DNA of 64,000 bases from the NCBI RefSeq assembly GCF_964355755.1, contig NC_092670.1:8925201-8989200 (forward strand), given 5' to 3'. The notes under the pieces are model-generated. The model worked only from the letters and a program-made list of their open reading frames with translations, ran no database searches and was not told the DNA's origin. The position numbers and the translations under genes are program-made. Below, one piece after another: positions 10,860-20,643 of the stretch (the stretch's first letter is position 1; each line of letters starts with the position of its first letter). This DNA comes from Antedon mediterranea (lineage: Eukaryota > Echinodermata > Crinoidea > Comatulida > Antedonidae).

Positions 10860-13377
10860 GGAAACGAGCGGTTATACATTCTCGTTTGATGCAGTAGAAC
10901 TTCCTGGTAAGTTTGGTAGAAACAAGTTTGTTCCCCTTGTTATTTGGATCCGGATATAGCCACTTCTCATCATGGTAAATTGCAATATTATAAGGGATGA
11001 TTTCTTGTCTCCGTGGGAATTCCGTGTGACATTGTCTGCATTCAATGGCTCTAGATTCCTTCATAATAAAACAGACCACAAGAGAATTGTTGTTGTGGTG
11101 AATATCAGTGTAAGGGCGTGTAGTGGCAGTAGTTGTAGCTCTGGGACGATTACGCCATTTGTTCTTGTGTGTTCCTCCTTTTTTACCGCTTGTTTCCGTG
11201 ACCTTTTCGACCAATGCACATTTTGAGACCAGATGCTTTTGTTTGAGGTGATGTAGATGTGACTTTAAAATGCCGTTAATTTCGGCAACACAAATGGAGT
11301 GTTTGCACAAACCATTGTATTTATAACAAGGGCAGGTACAGTTCGCATGATCGGAGTAAACTACACACTCATACATACCGCTCTTGCAACTTTTAGAAGC
11401 GACTAAATATTTTGTCGGACCGTTCGTCAAAGAGGGCATTTTCTGCACGCCGTTTTTGCTGTTGAGAATTTTGGTAGCTTCATCAATGATCGTTTTGATC
11501 AGACCATCAGAGTGACCTGTTATGCTTAACAGAATGGTTAAGTCCTCTGAGAATGTCTTGTATTCATAAAGATCTTTCTGGTTTTGCCCAGTTACAATTA
11601 TGGTTTTCTTTTTGATGGCATCTTGAATTGTCAGCTTGTTGAACTTATCAATATATTGCTGCCTTTCCTCCTTCTCCCATTCAAACCAATCATCAGGCTC
11701 AACTGCGAGGTAGCTTGCTATCTCTGCCAGTTTATATTCGTCACTTAGCCCACAGATTGCCAAACCCAGCTCAATTTGTTGTTGGCGGTCTACTTCCTCC
11801 CAAACATCTCTTACGAATTCCAACTTAGTCATGTTGGTTTTGTTTTTTTCTTTCTTTACAACAGCTTCCTTTTGGCGAGTTAATTTGTTGTTTATGCTCT
11901 CCGATTGGTTGGAGTAGCATCTTTTTGTTTTTCCTGTGTTGTCTGTTGGCATTCCCGCCTTCCGCCTCGCCGATTCTACCATACTGGTTGCCATCATCGT
12001 TTCGTGGGCAGCAAGGTAGGCCCAGAATTGTGGTGATCTGCATCCAGTAACCAATGTTTCATGGTTATCTATTACTTTTTTCGAAGCTGTAAGGCGACTT
12101 TTCAAATCATCACTGTCACTTGCATCTAATATTCCTTCATGTTTACCATCTCCGAAAACCGAATCAATGATTGGTTTCTGTGACTTCTTTTGCACCCCTA
12201 ATCTCTTTAGCTTTTCCACGCAATTTATGCGAAAGTGTCTGAAACACCTTAACCCGGTTGCCCTTTTCATTGATTCTTCTATTGCACCATGTAACGCTGT
12301 TTCTCCATCTGTGATGAATCCCAACCCATCTTCAAGACCAGGACAGTTTCCATTGACAGCAGATGCTATTTTTCTGTATGTTGCTCTGTCCTTACTGCTA
12401 TGAATAGCAGTTGGGCCTAGAAAAACTGGTGCTTCTCCGGTTCTCTTTGTTACCAACATAAGATGTTTATATGTATATGGCGTTACCTCGTATTTTCCGA
12501 AACTGTATGTTGGATCAACACTGAAAGGATGACTAAGCCCTTCTGTTCGGGAAGTACAGAAACGCGAAAGGTCTTGGCACATATGTGGCTTACCCAAAAC
12601 CCAAAGATCCTCTGGAACATCATGGTGTTCTAAAACTATCGGCTCTTCTTTATGCTTTGAGTATAATAGGAGGTCATCCACACTGTCATAATTTAATGAT
12701 TTATTCTTTATATCGTGGAGTTGTTTTCGTGATCTTGGTAGTTGACCTGGATTTCGAGAATTGTGTAAACCTCCAAAGTCGTCAAACACTTTCTTAAATG
12801 CAACTGACACAGACTTAGTGGATACTTCCTTCTTCAAAGCTTCCATTGTGCTTTTTTGGGTTGGATAGTAGGGTGTTCTACCATGCTTCCTATTTCCATG
12901 AGGTTCGACAGTAAACTCTACTGGATCGTCGTTGTTATTACATGTATTGTACTGTAATAAACAGGTTTTGTTCACTATATCATTACTTCCTTTAGTTAAA
13001 AAGAAAATGGAGCGACACAAGCCATGGCAATTTTTCTTAGAGTTCACATGAAGATGATATTCGCTTTCATTTTGAAGCTCTACTTTCTTTTTTTCAAGAA
13101 TATGTATTTTCTCTCCAGTGATGCTTATTGTCCATATACATAAACGGAGCACATTGCGATATATACCATTCATGTCATTTTTTATGTCCTCCCAGTTCTT
13201 GTATCTCGATACATCAATTAAGAAACTCATGTTTCTTCTTACTCTGAGTGGTGTCTTTGTACATTTATTATGCTTGTTATGTCGTAGTATTGTAACTGCC
13301 TCAGTCACAGTGTATCGTTGACGCCTAAATCGTTCAAATATTGGTAATTCATCATCGTTCTTATACGACATCACATC
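10810..13377 (-). CDS. Last exon: MULE-type transposase with SWIM zinc finger
   Basis: This exon has 855 codons, entered in phase 0 through the acceptor TTTGTAG at 13378. Exon residue numbers: catalytic candidates are D288 (in FSVDPTYSFGKY), D357 (in FITDGETAL) and E493 (in NQSESINN). A C-x2-H lies soon after the second Asp (LRCFRHF), as in Mutator-like transposases. SWIM ligands are C680-x-C682-x8-C691-x-H693 (CTCPCYKYNGLCKH). Farther on are a C-x2-C (ECRQCH) and a C-x4-C. All key residues are present and there is no internal stop, so this copy could be active or under constraint. The last ~17 residues (from about RVSRKLRP) are translated from the terminal repeat of the half-element at 10331-10859, so the original C-terminus has been replaced. 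Confidence 0.8.
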   Translation of the reverse strand, partial: DVMSYKNDDELPIFERFRRQRYTVTEAVTILRHNKHNKCTKTPLRVRRNMSFLIDVSRYKNWEDIKNDMNGIYRNVLRLCIWTISITGEKIHILEKKKVELQNESEYHLHVNSKKNCHGLCRSIFFLTKGSNDIVNKTCLLQYNTCNNNDDPVEFTVEPHGNRKHGRTPYYPTQKSTMEALKKEVSTKSVSVAFKKVFDDFGGLHNSRNPGQLPRSRKQLHDIKNKSLNYDSVDDLLLYSKHKEEPIVLEHHDVPEDLWVLGKPHMCQDLSRFCTSRTEGLSHPFSVDPTYSFGKYEVTPYTYKHLMLVTKRTGEAPVFLGPTAIHSSKDRATYRKIASAVNGNCPGLEDGLGFITDGETALHGAIEESMKRATGLRCFRHFRINCVEKLKRLGVQKKSQKPIIDSVFGDGKHEGILDASDSDDLKSRLTASKKVIDNHETLVTGCRSPQFWAYLAAHETMMATSMVESARRKAGMPTDNTGKTKRCYSNQSESINNKLTRQKEAVVKKEKNKTNMTKLEFVRDVWEEVDRQQQIELGLAICGLSDEYKLAEIASYLAVEPDDWFEWEKEERQQYIDKFNKLTIQDAIKKKTIIVTGQNQKDLYEYKTFSEDLTILLSITGHSDGLIKTIIDEATKILNSKNGVQKMPSLTNGPTKYLVASKSCKSGMYECVVYSDHANCTCPCYKYNGLCKHSICVAEINGILKSHLHHLKQKHLVSKCALVEKVTETSGKKGGTHKNKWRNRPRATTTATTRPYTDIHHNNNSLVVCFIMKESRAIECRQCHTEFPRRQEIIPYNIAIYHDEKWLYPDPNNKGNKLVSTKLTRKFYCIKRECITARFRVSRKLRPRKLRPPKT

Positions 13378-16300
13378 CTACAAATAATAAATAAACAGTA
13401 TTATTGTAAGATAATATATAAATTATTTATTTTAAGGCTATACCTATTACACTGCCCTTTGTTTTCAAACGGGGGAGTCGGATAAAGGAAACAAATGCGG
13501 CAGTAAAAAAAATCGTAACGTGTATAGAGCTAAATTTCCTGTTGAATTTAAAGATACTCATTAAGGACCTCATTGGAAACAAGTCCGTAGAGAACTTTTA
13601 TGAGTTATCCTTGGCATCCTTTCTTGTTTTATTCATGGTTTTTTAAATTTGCTATTTTAATTGTTTGTCTGTGATTTTTTTATGTACTGATGCCGAAATA
13701 AATCAAATCAAATCATACTGTATGCCTACTTTTGCTATTTATTGCATACGGTAATCAATTGGTCAATGACAGATTGTAGTTTAGAACTACAGCCAATATT
13801 TAAGGGGTTGTTTGTAATTCCTTGTTATGGCGGTGGAACAAGTGGCTTATATCAGAACTTGTGAATGAATCATATTCACATGAAAATTTAAAAATATCTT
13901 ATAGCTAAAATAGGAAATAAATAAGTAAAATATATATTTTGGACAGTCATCATTCACCTTTTCACCGTATACATCGGATTTAACTTTCGGTACAGGTAAT
14001 TCCATTTCAGTTGTTGTTTTATGACCAGAAATATTTGGTCCTGTAGGCCTACTCGTAACATGTATATTTTTTGAAATAGAAGTAGCGTCATTTGCCTAAA
14101 AAATATAAATTCATTCATGTAAGCTTTATTCCAATCAAACATGTATACTGTAATAATAATTATAAGAAACAAAATTACATTTATTTACAATCGCTTTTTG
14201 CCAGTTCAATGGCAATAACTGTCGATTTGTCTAACTCATGCTTTCTATAACAGGCATGAATTACTTCCAATATTGATTTCACACAGTGTTTATAATTATA
14301 AATAATCATTTTAGTACAGTAATATAGTATACCGTACCTTAGTGTCATATACGTCATCGTCCGAGATTACAATCGTAAAGTCATCATCAGATGAATTAAT
14401 ACCACCTTGTAGGCCTGTACAGCTTGTAAAAGGCGTAGTGTAAGTCAGATTCTATAAAAACAAGAAAAGTTGTCTACATGTCAATTACTGTGTTATACTA
14501 CGATCTATTATTAGAATTGTTATTGTCAAATCAATGACACAGTTGATAACTGGCTTTAAAAATTTACTCATCTCAACTTCACTCGTTGTAGGCGTACCAT
14601 TATAATTACATTTAATTTTGAAAAAGGGAGATGACGACAACATTGTTAATAGGCCTATATATAATGTAATCATACCGTACCTTTTTGTCACAATCAACGT
14701 CATCGTCCATTATCGTAAAGTCATCATCAAATGAACTGATACCACTCATTAGGCCTGTACAGCTTGTAGTAGGCGTAGTATAGTTCGGACACTATAACGG
14801 ACAAAACAAATTCAACACTATGAGTAGGTCTGTATGCAGCTTGTCTAGTTTCAAAAAGGTCATTGTTTTAAATATGACTGTAATATGTATTGTTTATTCC
14901 ACTACGTTACGAATGTAACCGTTCTAACTGAATCTGTAGGTCAGATTATAAAGAATAGATAACGACACAATTTTTAATAAATAAATAAATTATGTAATAA
15001 TACTGTACCTTATTGTCACATTCAACGTCATCATCCGATATTACAATCGTAAAGTCATCATTGAAAATGCCACTCTGTAGGCCTGTACAGCTTGTAGTAT
15101 TCGTAGTGTATACCGGACACTGTAACGAACAAACAGTGCAATTATTCTTCAACAAACTATTGTTAATTATCTTTTACGAGGGTACCATTCTAACTAAATT
15201 CGTAGGCCAGATTATAATAAAGACTCTCTATTGAAATTTAGAGGAAATGAAACAATTTTTATTTAATGTAATCATACCGTACCTTTTTGTCACAATCAAT
15301 GTCATCGTCCGAGATTATCGTAAAGTCATCATCAAATGAACTGATACCACTCTGTAGGCCGGAAAAGCTTGTAGTAGGCGTAGTATAGTTCTGACACTAT
15401 AACGGACAAAACAGACGTTCAATGTAATATTAAATTGTTTTAAAATTTAAAAAAAAATTTTATTATAGTGAACTCAGCAGTTTAATTAACTTTCGGTAAT
15501 AAAGGTAGGGTAAATTTTCAGAAGTATGTAACAGAGTCAGGTCTAATGCCCGCTCCCAAAACTTGTATTTGTAATTTATTACCTATAGTCCTAATTTGGC
15601 TTTTAAAGTCTAAGTGATTTTTCCGCCCGTCTAGATTATACTATACAACATTTTTAATGACAGTATAAACAAAAAACACAGGCTAATTTAGATTTTTTAA
15701 GCTGTCACTGCTGTGCCGTTTTAAAAAGACTCTTCCTTCTATTCCACCCTTATGGATCACTTTATTTTAAAAACATAAATCTACAAATGATTGTCATTTA
15801 TCATGAGGTTTTGAAGTGAAAAGGAAGAACTTGAACTTGAGAGTAGACCTGTAACAGACAGTGTATGGCCGTGATGCTCATCGACTTCTTAACCTTTCTC
15901 TTATTATAAATGCCTATACACGTTAACGAATCTGGGGGGAAATGTATACCTTGCTCTCTGAGAGTACACTTGTAGGCATCTCATTTGTTGTTTCTTCACT
16001 GGATGAATCACTGGGGTCACTAATATAGACACTCGCAGAAGAACTTGGCATCTGTAAGTTATTTATGAAAATAGATAACTGTAACAGCACCATGAATCAT
16101 TGCACATTCACGAACCATAGCTATTTTATCTACTGCTTCCATAGCCTAATTAGAAAATAAATACTCATCATTGATTTCTTTTAAAGGTTTAACATGGATG
16201 ACATAATATTAATATAATTATACCTCTGAATGCATAGTTTTGACATGTTTATACTTAGGAGAACTGGATATGGACGGGCTCTGAAGAAACGAATGTCTGG

Positions 16301-17349
16301 AATGATAAATGAGAAATTATAAAAACGGGTACACAAAATATTCATCCGTACACAGTTTAGAGCAAATTAAAAAATATATGCCTTGCTCAAAACATTATTT
16401 TTCCATATTCTCGTGCTGCAGTATTTTATTAGCCGTACTTGTTTTGAGACTCTACATAATTAAGTTATATATTGAGCTATAATTTTTTTTTACAGTACAG
16501 TAAGTACTATAATATAATTATTGAAAGTAGTAACTTTACTTTCCCCCTTATGAAAACGGAGACCCAAGGCCAATTATGTATAGCTTTACCATACTTAATT
16601 TATTATCATTATCATCATAAGGTAAACTAAATCATAAACATAATCAATTACCTTGATACCTGCTCCTTCACTAGAGAGAAAGATTGTAGTTGGTCTACGT
16701 CAACACCACTATGTCTCATCCGTTTCCAGACCCAAGAGCATAGCTCATTAACGGAAGTTACGTCGGTCGATGGGAGCACCTTTATTATTCCTTGGCCGTT
16801 TCCACCTAGTTGTTTTTCAACTGGGTGGGTATCAATTATAAAATAATTTCTGCGAGTGCAACCAATTATAATTATATACCCGCCACAGGTATATAGTGCT
16901 ACATTTAGCCTTTCATTTTCATTAGGATTCAGTTCGATTACAGCCTTTACAAGAGCATTCCGTCCTTCGTCTGTATATACACGTTCCTGTACAATCATCT
17001 CCTCTGTAATACTATAGGGCGAAATCAGGTTTCCATTTCTTAAGACCGTGTAGGCTTCCAGGACATCATAGAATGAAGCAATATTACGCAAATAGTTGAA
17101 TAGTCTTGGTGAATCGATAATAATATGCTCAATTGCCGATTTAATTTCTTCACCAAAAAATGTATTCCAGTTCTTGATGAGCCTATCAGCGATTATCAAC
17201 CCTAAGAAAGCACATGCATTTGTTGCATCATTTGGAATGGCTAGGCCTTCCACTGGGTCTTTGCAAATCAAACTACCTTGCTCAACTATTGTGGAGAGAT
17301 CAAACTCCTCAACAGCACTAGTTTGGCTGTACCTTAATGGGATATCCAT
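10810..17349 (-). CDS. Nine-exon protease-like / SIM-repeat / MULE transposase-SWIM gene
   Basis: I propose exons (5' to 3') 17349-16652, 16296-16224, 16051-15950, 15396-15283, 15119-15009, 14791-14681, 14451-14338, 14095-13958 and 13377-10810. Every junction has GT...AG. Exon 1 ends with two spare bases, exon 2 begins with one, and all later introns are phase 0, giving one open frame of about 1342 residues. In order the protein holds a Cys...Asp-x-His protease-like domain, a Ser-rich linker, four copies of a SIM-like exon, a short linker, and a MULE (D, D, E) transposase with SWIM zinc finger. The true start could lie in an upstream exon, because an acceptor-like TTATAG lies just before the ATG. 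It may be the gene of an autonomous MULE or a domesticated derivative; no matching terminal repeats flank it in the expected orientation. The consistent phases make the model strong; splicing itself is unproven. Confidence 0.75.
13378..13957. other. Last intron, with a LINE 3'-tail fragment
   Basis: A 580-bp intron of the minus-strand gene. At about 13563-13722 (+ strand) it holds a sequence resembling the 3' end of a CR1/L2-type LINE: a short coding-like tail, a T-rich stretch, then AATAAATCAAATCAAATC, a short-repeat tail in place of poly-A. A similar AAATC tail begins a block near 19379. Confidence 0.45.
13958..14095 (-). CDS. Exon 8: linker between SIM-like repeats and transposase
   Basis: 138 bp, 46 codons, phase 0 at both ends (acceptor TTTTTTAG, donor AAAAG/GTGAAT). 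It reads ANDATSISKNIHVTSRPTGP and on to VKSDVYGEK. Polar and probably disordered; no domain recognised. It joins the repeat exons to the transposase exon in frame. Confidence 0.6.
14338..14451 (-). CDS. Exon 7: SIM-like repeat exon, copy 4
   Basis: 38 codons, phase 0-0, from NLTYTTPFTSCTG to SDDDVYDTK. The core DDDFTIVISDDDV is a short hydrophobic strand inside acidic residues, the pattern of SUMO-interacting motifs. It differs from its sisters at the start (N for C) and near the end (YDT for ECD), so it is probably an older or freer copy. Confidence 0.65.
14681..14791 (-). CDS. Exon 6: SIM-like repeat exon, copy 3 (core shortened)
   Basis: 37 codons, phase 0-0, CPNYTTPTTSCTG to DVDCDKK. The core reads FTIMDDDVD: the residues equal to I-S are missing by an in-frame deletion, so the hydrophobic strand is shortened and SUMO binding, if it occurs in the sisters, may be lost here. 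Otherwise close to copies 1 and 2, including the acceptor CCGTTATAG and donor AAAAAG/GTACGG. Confidence 0.65.
15009..15119 (-). CDS. Exon 5: SIM-like repeat exon, copy 2
   Basis: 37 codons, phase 0-0, CPVYTTNTTSCTG to DVECDNK. The core FTIVISDDDVEC is the fullest match to a SIM: four aliphatic/Thr positions followed by Ser and three Asp. Flanking intron sequence is also similar to that of the neighbours, so exon and intron were duplicated together. Confidence 0.65.
15283..15396 (-). CDS. Exon 4: SIM-like repeat exon, copy 1
   Basis: 38 codons, phase 0-0, CQNYTTPTTSFSG to DIDCDKK. The core is FTIISDDDID. Because length and phase allow insertion or loss without changing the frame, copy number can vary freely. 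No similar exon is seen in the 553-bp intron upstream. Confidence 0.65.
15950..16051 (-). CDS. Exon 3: Ser/acidic linker with a possible further SIM
   Basis: 34 codons, phase 0-0, MPSSSASVYISDPSDSSSEE to SVLSESK. The segment VYIS followed by acidic and Ser residues resembles a phosphorylation-type SIM. The first codon is ATG directly after the acceptor CTTACAG, so a shorter protein lacking the protease-like exon could in principle start here. Confidence 0.6.
16059..16145 (-). CDS. Possible alternative terminal exon
   Basis: After an acceptor CTAATTAG (just above 16145) a phase-0 frame reads AMEAVDKIAMVRECAMIHGA and ends in TAA at 16059-16061, only 7 bp from exon 3. If exon 2 splices here, the product would be the protease-like domain plus linker, without SIM-like repeats or transposase. 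The sequence looks protein-like, but nothing else supports it. Confidence 0.3.
   Translation of the reverse strand, partial: AMEAVDKIAMVRECAMIHGAVTVIYFHK
16224..16296 (-). CDS. Exon 2: short Ser/Lys linker
   Basis: 73 bp (1 + 24 codons): HSFLQSPSISSSPKYKHVKT then MHSE. The acceptor is CATTCCAG and the donor GAG/GTATAA. The one-base start fits exactly the two spare bases (AG) left by exon 1 to make an Arg codon; frame 0 of this exon would stop at once. This fit is the main evidence that the protease-like exon and the downstream exons are one gene. Confidence 0.65.
16652..17349 (-). CDS. Exon 1: cysteine-protease-like domain (Cys / Asp-x-His)
   Basis: About 232 residues. C46 lies in NACAFLGLIIAD at the start of a hydrophobic helix, with N40 and N44 before it as possible oxyanion residues. 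D173-x-H175 lie in NYFIIDTHPV after a strand (GGYIIIIGCTRR). The order Cys, long spacer, then Asp-x-His on one strand is that described for the herpesvirus tegument-type ubiquitin-specific proteases (MEROPS C76); papain-like proteases in general have a separate Asp/Asn. Substrate is unknown; deubiquitinase or SUMO protease activity is inference. Upstream (17370-17570) a short Gln/Ala frame starting ATGGTGATGCAACAACAAC and ending at a GTAAGG donor might be a 5' exon, but its phase does not fit the ATG at 17349. Confidence 0.65.
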
Positions 17350-17569
17350 ACCTATAAATCAGTTACTGAATTGTCCAACAGAATTCCTGCTCACCACCAG
17401 CGGATTCACATGGGTGCTATGGCCTTACGTAGTTTCTTCACTGGTGTTGGTGGTGCAGACCACCTCACGTGCAGCAGCAGAAAGTATCAAAAGTTGTTGT
17501 TGCATCACCATAGTAGTAGTCCGCTACGACCTTTATGGGTCGCCGTCTCGAAATAGGTGTTGATGTTGA

Positions 17570-18524
17570 TGTTAAGTGAAATAAATAGGCCTAAATAAAA
17601 AAAAAATTGTTTGGAAGCAGCGAGGGGCAGTGATTTTGGTTAAAAAAAAACCCGTGTATGATAATATAAAACGAGACTAAAAAGAGGAGAAAGAGCGATG
17701 GCTTTTAATAAAATGTATAGGTATCTGTTTTGTTTCTATTTTCTATTCATTTTTGTCCGATCCTCTTTAATAAATCCTTTCAATTCGGACATTTCCTTCC
17801 TTTTTGGAAACGTTCAAATATTGTTCCTATTCAAAGGTGGCTATGGGAAACAAGGAAATTAATTTCCAATTAGAGACTAATCTCGCTGTTGATGAATGTT
17901 ATGAAAAAATATTATTATTTTTAACCACATTTTGACTGTCTGGTCTTGACCTTTTGACTGACTCATGGAATTATATTGAAATGGAAGTGAAAATTTAGGG
18001 ACTACTTGATAATAACATTAAAATTGAAACAATTCACGAACAATTCTTAGGCATAATTAAAGGTGTAGTATAGGCAGAAATGCCTCAACGTTGGAGTAAC
18101 TGCTAAACTCGGTAGAGTACCGGTACGAATTAACTATATTCTTATAACGTTATGCGATACTTTTACACATATTGTGAGTTGATCAAAGCAGATGTGAGTC
18201 CTTTCACAGTAAACCAACACCAAACCTTACATTTTTCATAAAAACTAAATGTATATAATTATTTATTGTTCAAACTTTGGGTATTATTAGGTAATTTAAT
18301 GTAGTTTTATAAAACAAAAGTCAAAAGATAACTTGAGTGTGTTCAATATAAAATATGTGGTTGTTTGTAACATGGTGGAACATATCACGGGTGTAACATT
18401 GACACATACACAGATGCAAGAAACAGATATAAAACTACAGAGGTAAGTCAAATGTATTTATCTATTTTATTAAATTGCCTGAACTTAGAAAGAACACTAA
18501 CAATTATGAATGCTATTCTTTTTA
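17570..18524. other. No gene seen; upstream flank
   Basis: AT-rich, no convincing coding region. It lies upstream of the minus-strand gene and would hold its promoter, but I see no clear core-promoter pattern. Confidence 0.35.
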
Positions 18525-18612
18525 GTCGCGTTCAACGACACTACAGCTCACTATGTCGGTCGGTTGGTCGGTCGGTAAACACTAACTTGAGCTCGCGACT
18601 GCAGCCATCTAT
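18525..18612 (+). repeat. GTCGGTC-rich repeat, degraded copy
   Basis: A short relative of the family seen at 26617, 33049, 34371 and 34908: CGCGTT...ACGACACTACAGCTCACTATG, then GTCGGTCGGTTGGTCGGTCG, then GAGCTCGCGACTGCAGCC. The microsatellite part is short and the flanking palindrome is damaged. Confidence 0.5.
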
Positions 18613-19044
18613 GGCCTTGTTTTTCCAAGAATCATGATAAAAACAATAAACGCTCGGAATAATCCATTCTTACAAATCGAAACATAATTATGAATTTTTA
18701 AATAACATGGAATTATTAACAAAAATTGTTTACTAAGTTTTTATATAATTGATTTCAACCAATCACACAACTATCTATTTAATAAAAAGCATATCATAAT
18801 ATTATTTTAGCAAAAGTCTTCTTTAATGATGCCCATGAAATACCATTGTAGTATAATGGACGAACATTGACATACAATTTTTAGTATTTTAGTAATTACT
18901 TTAGATTTGGAGCTGTGATAATATGAAATAAACAAAAAAGCTAATAATACATAAACAATAAATGATTATGATAATAAAGTGTCTTTCATTAACCCTTTGC
19001 ATTACAACAAGTTAAAGGTGTAAACAGGGTTCCCAGATAAGCTG

Positions 19045-19300
19045 GCCCCGATTCGAAACGGGGTATTGGTGGTGCAATAACTTTCATAACATTCTCCCAA
19101 CTGTACCAGATCAAATCTTTCTCACCATCAGGCCATATCCAATACAGTCAACTTCAGTGTTAGTGTTTATTATCTGTGTGACAACACCTGGATATTGCAT
19201 AGTACCATAATTGACTACTACCCAGTCATTGCACTTCCAAGGTAGGACATCATCCACCAATGGTGCTTCATTAGACAAATCAGGAACTATAGGTTCTTAG
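19045..19300 (-). pseudogene. Decayed exon encoding a W..V.Y...YPG..WxxD.iWY-type domain
   Basis: Read on the minus strand: PDLSNEAPLVDDVLPWKCND, then WVVVNYGTMQYPGVVTQIIN, a frameshift near the IGYG residues, then PDGEKDLIWYSWENVMKVIA. The pattern (W-V-x-V-x-Y-x-x-x-x-Y-P-G ... D-x-x-W-Y ... V-I-x-P-P) is a small beta-barrel-like domain that I associate with C-terminal ends of transposon-derived animal proteins. The frameshift shows decay. No partner exons found. Confidence 0.4.
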
Positions 19301-19814
19301 TCAATGCCGTACAACTTTCAGCAGTACCTGTATGCAAGATATTATATTTTTTAGAGTATTAACTAAAATGGTTATTATCAAATCAAATCACTTTATTTCA
19401 TCCTCAACAGGAAAATAATTTAAGTGAATTACATACTGTAGTATTACATACATTTAGATGTTATGCTATCCATTAAGAAAAGTCGATATAAATGAAATGT
19501 GCTGGACCATGCAAGTTAGATATTTACTCTGTGCATATGGCTTCGGTAATGTTTGGTTCAAACAATATATATTGTCAATTTCTCAATTCAATGACTCTAA
19601 CTAAGGGTTACAAACAAAAAACACATTCTTAGTTGAAATATTATCGTTTATTAAACATGACATCATAAGTAGGCCTAGAGTTACCCTATTATTGTGAATG
19701 TTCATAATCTTAAGTCGGCCTACATTATTATTTTAACTAAATTTCACCTTGGATTTTTAAAACTCGAAACCTAAAAGGCGATTTAGAGGGCTATTCCCGT
19801 TACCTGTATCATAC

Positions 19815-20410
19815 AAAGTTTTTTGTTTCGTTTTCTTTCCCGTTTTTATACTTGTACTATTATTTTTTGCTCTTTTGGCGCTCCATAGAAACGAATATTG
19901 AGCATGGAGAAGAGTTAAGAGTATACAAAGAAACACGTCTGAAAAATCATCAATTTAAAGGATTTATTTATTTGTTTGTATGTGTTTCTCCTTCTTAAAG
20001 TACTTATAAGTCTTAATTTTAAAGTGTGGTATTCAGGATAAAGTTAGTTAACAAATTTGGAGTCAAAATTACAAGGCAGGTGCGAAAGAAAAACATCCTC
20101 CAAACCAACACAATGGAGTAAATATATACCAACAAACAACCCGTCAAATTTGTTTGTTGTAAAGAAAAAATATATATTTACTCAACGGGCGAAAATAATG
20201 TGAGTTTATCTATGTTTTGCGGTAAGTATTTAATTATATTTATGGTAGTAAATGAAACCTACTGTGTTTAAAATTATGTATGGATAAACAAGTATTGTTT
20301 TTAAGCTGTAGTATATCTTAGAATCTGTAATCTTAGTCTTAGGTCTTAGCTTTCGTGATCTTAGGTCTTAGGGGGTCTGAGCTTTCGTGGTCTGAGGTTT
20401 CGTGACACCC
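19815..20410 (+). mobile_element. MULE-type element fragment, right arm
   Basis: Matches the right half of the element at 7048-8125 from TTTTTTGTTTCGTTTTC to the terminal GTGACACCC, with about 10% differences and small deletions. The left arm is missing. It is older than the fragment at 10331. Confidence 0.7.
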
Positions 20411-20643
20411 GTTTTTCAATGGCAGCTTGATCAAGTTCTTCCAACATTAAAAACTCCTATAGAAAGGCAAAGCATTAAGACAATGAAGGCCCAGGGTTGA
20501 ACATGGCAAGAAATATTTGAGATATCTTCTATAAATATCAATATATCCATCTGTCCCATATCATCCATCCAGACAATTAGGGAGCTAATGATTTTCCGCA
20601 ACTAAACTAGGTCAATTCACTGCGCATATGTAGGAAAGTTGGG

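Noticed and set aside
17371-17563. Plus-strand frames overlapping the start of the protease-like exon
   Set aside because: They run antisense to a better supported exon and include its presumed 5' flank; no domain or splice support.
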